This document shows positions 63,863-64,000 of a stretch of DNA of 64,000 bases, one piece after another. The translations under genes and the position numbers were made by a program. The stretch spans positions 16,754,602 through 16,818,601 of the forward strand of contig OZ020257.1 of NCBI GenBank assembly GCA_963971285.1. The letters run 5' to 3'. Position 1 is the first letter of the stretch; the number at the start of each line of letters is the position of its first letter. This DNA is from Astropecten irregularis. Lineage: Eukaryota; Echinodermata; Asteroidea; Paxillosida; Astropectinidae. The notes under the pieces were generated by a model, which worked only from the letters and a program-made list of their open reading frames with translations, ran no database searches and had not been told where the DNA came from.

Positions 63863-64000
63863 CGATTCCCAAAAAAATAGTGCGCCATCAAGAGTTTGCA
63901 TTGTGTTGGTCGATCACAATTCACGGGATTTGTCGACAAAATGCGCACATGGAAAAGAGTCGACAGATTCTGGACATTGTGATTGGCCAGCGCGTTGTAA
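63863..64000. mobile_element. AATAGTGCGCCA-type MITE, cut by the window edge
   Basis: CGATTCCC then AATAGTGCGCCATCAAGAG matches the left end at 58,056. CACAATTCACGG and TTTGTCGACAAAATGCGCA also have counterparts there. The right end is outside the window. Confidence 0.65.

Overview
This is eukaryotic, intron-rich DNA from a metazoan, most likely a marine invertebrate deuterostome. An echinoderm fits best: frequent AGGCCTA-type words, GT-AG introns, dense short inverted-repeat transposons, tRNA-derived SINEs, CR1/L2-like LINE tails and a REJ/GPS-domain receptor gene. The species cannot be named from the sequence alone.

Layout. (1) 1-4,625, + strand: all but the N-terminus of UTP15, a nucleolar WD40 protein of the small-subunit processome, in 10 visible exons. 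(2) 7,364-11,566, + strand: a complete 8-exon METTL25B (RRNAD1)-type methyltransferase-like gene, 652 aa. (3) 13,316-39,560, - strand: one very large gene. The 9.6-kb open reading frame at 29,943-39,560 does not end as an intronless gene. It has a consensus donor at 29,981, and 27 further exons follow in frame, giving a 14,373-nt CDS and 4,790 aa. The predicted protein has a signal peptide and an unrecognised helical Cys-repeat ectodomain that includes three near-identical 352-aa copies. It also has a 10-aa minisatellite stalk, a Trp/Ser-Gly stalk, DCxGxC cysteine-rich repeats, an IPT/TIG-like domain, a REJ module, a GPS motif, one transmembrane helix and a PPxY-containing tail. (4) 48,080-51,646 and 54,631-57,970, + strand: two tandem cytochrome P450 genes of the CYP2 type, with identical exon lengths and 496 aa each. 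The second carries a duplicated in-frame mini-exon candidate in intron 1.

The remaining DNA is mostly non-autonomous transposons. About twelve copies of one roughly 360-bp TA-flanked element lie mainly at 40-61 kb, around the P450 genes. There is also a 779-bp hAT-like element with a perfect 8-bp target duplication, a 2.1-kb element built of internal tandem repeats near the right edge, several smaller inverted-repeat families, SINEs and LINE tails.

The genes do not form a functional unit. UTP15 (rRNA processing), METTL25B, the giant surface protein and the P450s (monooxygenases) are independent neighbours. METTL25B and the giant gene converge tail to tail. The most unusual object is the giant REJ/GPS protein with its unrecognised repeat ectodomain.
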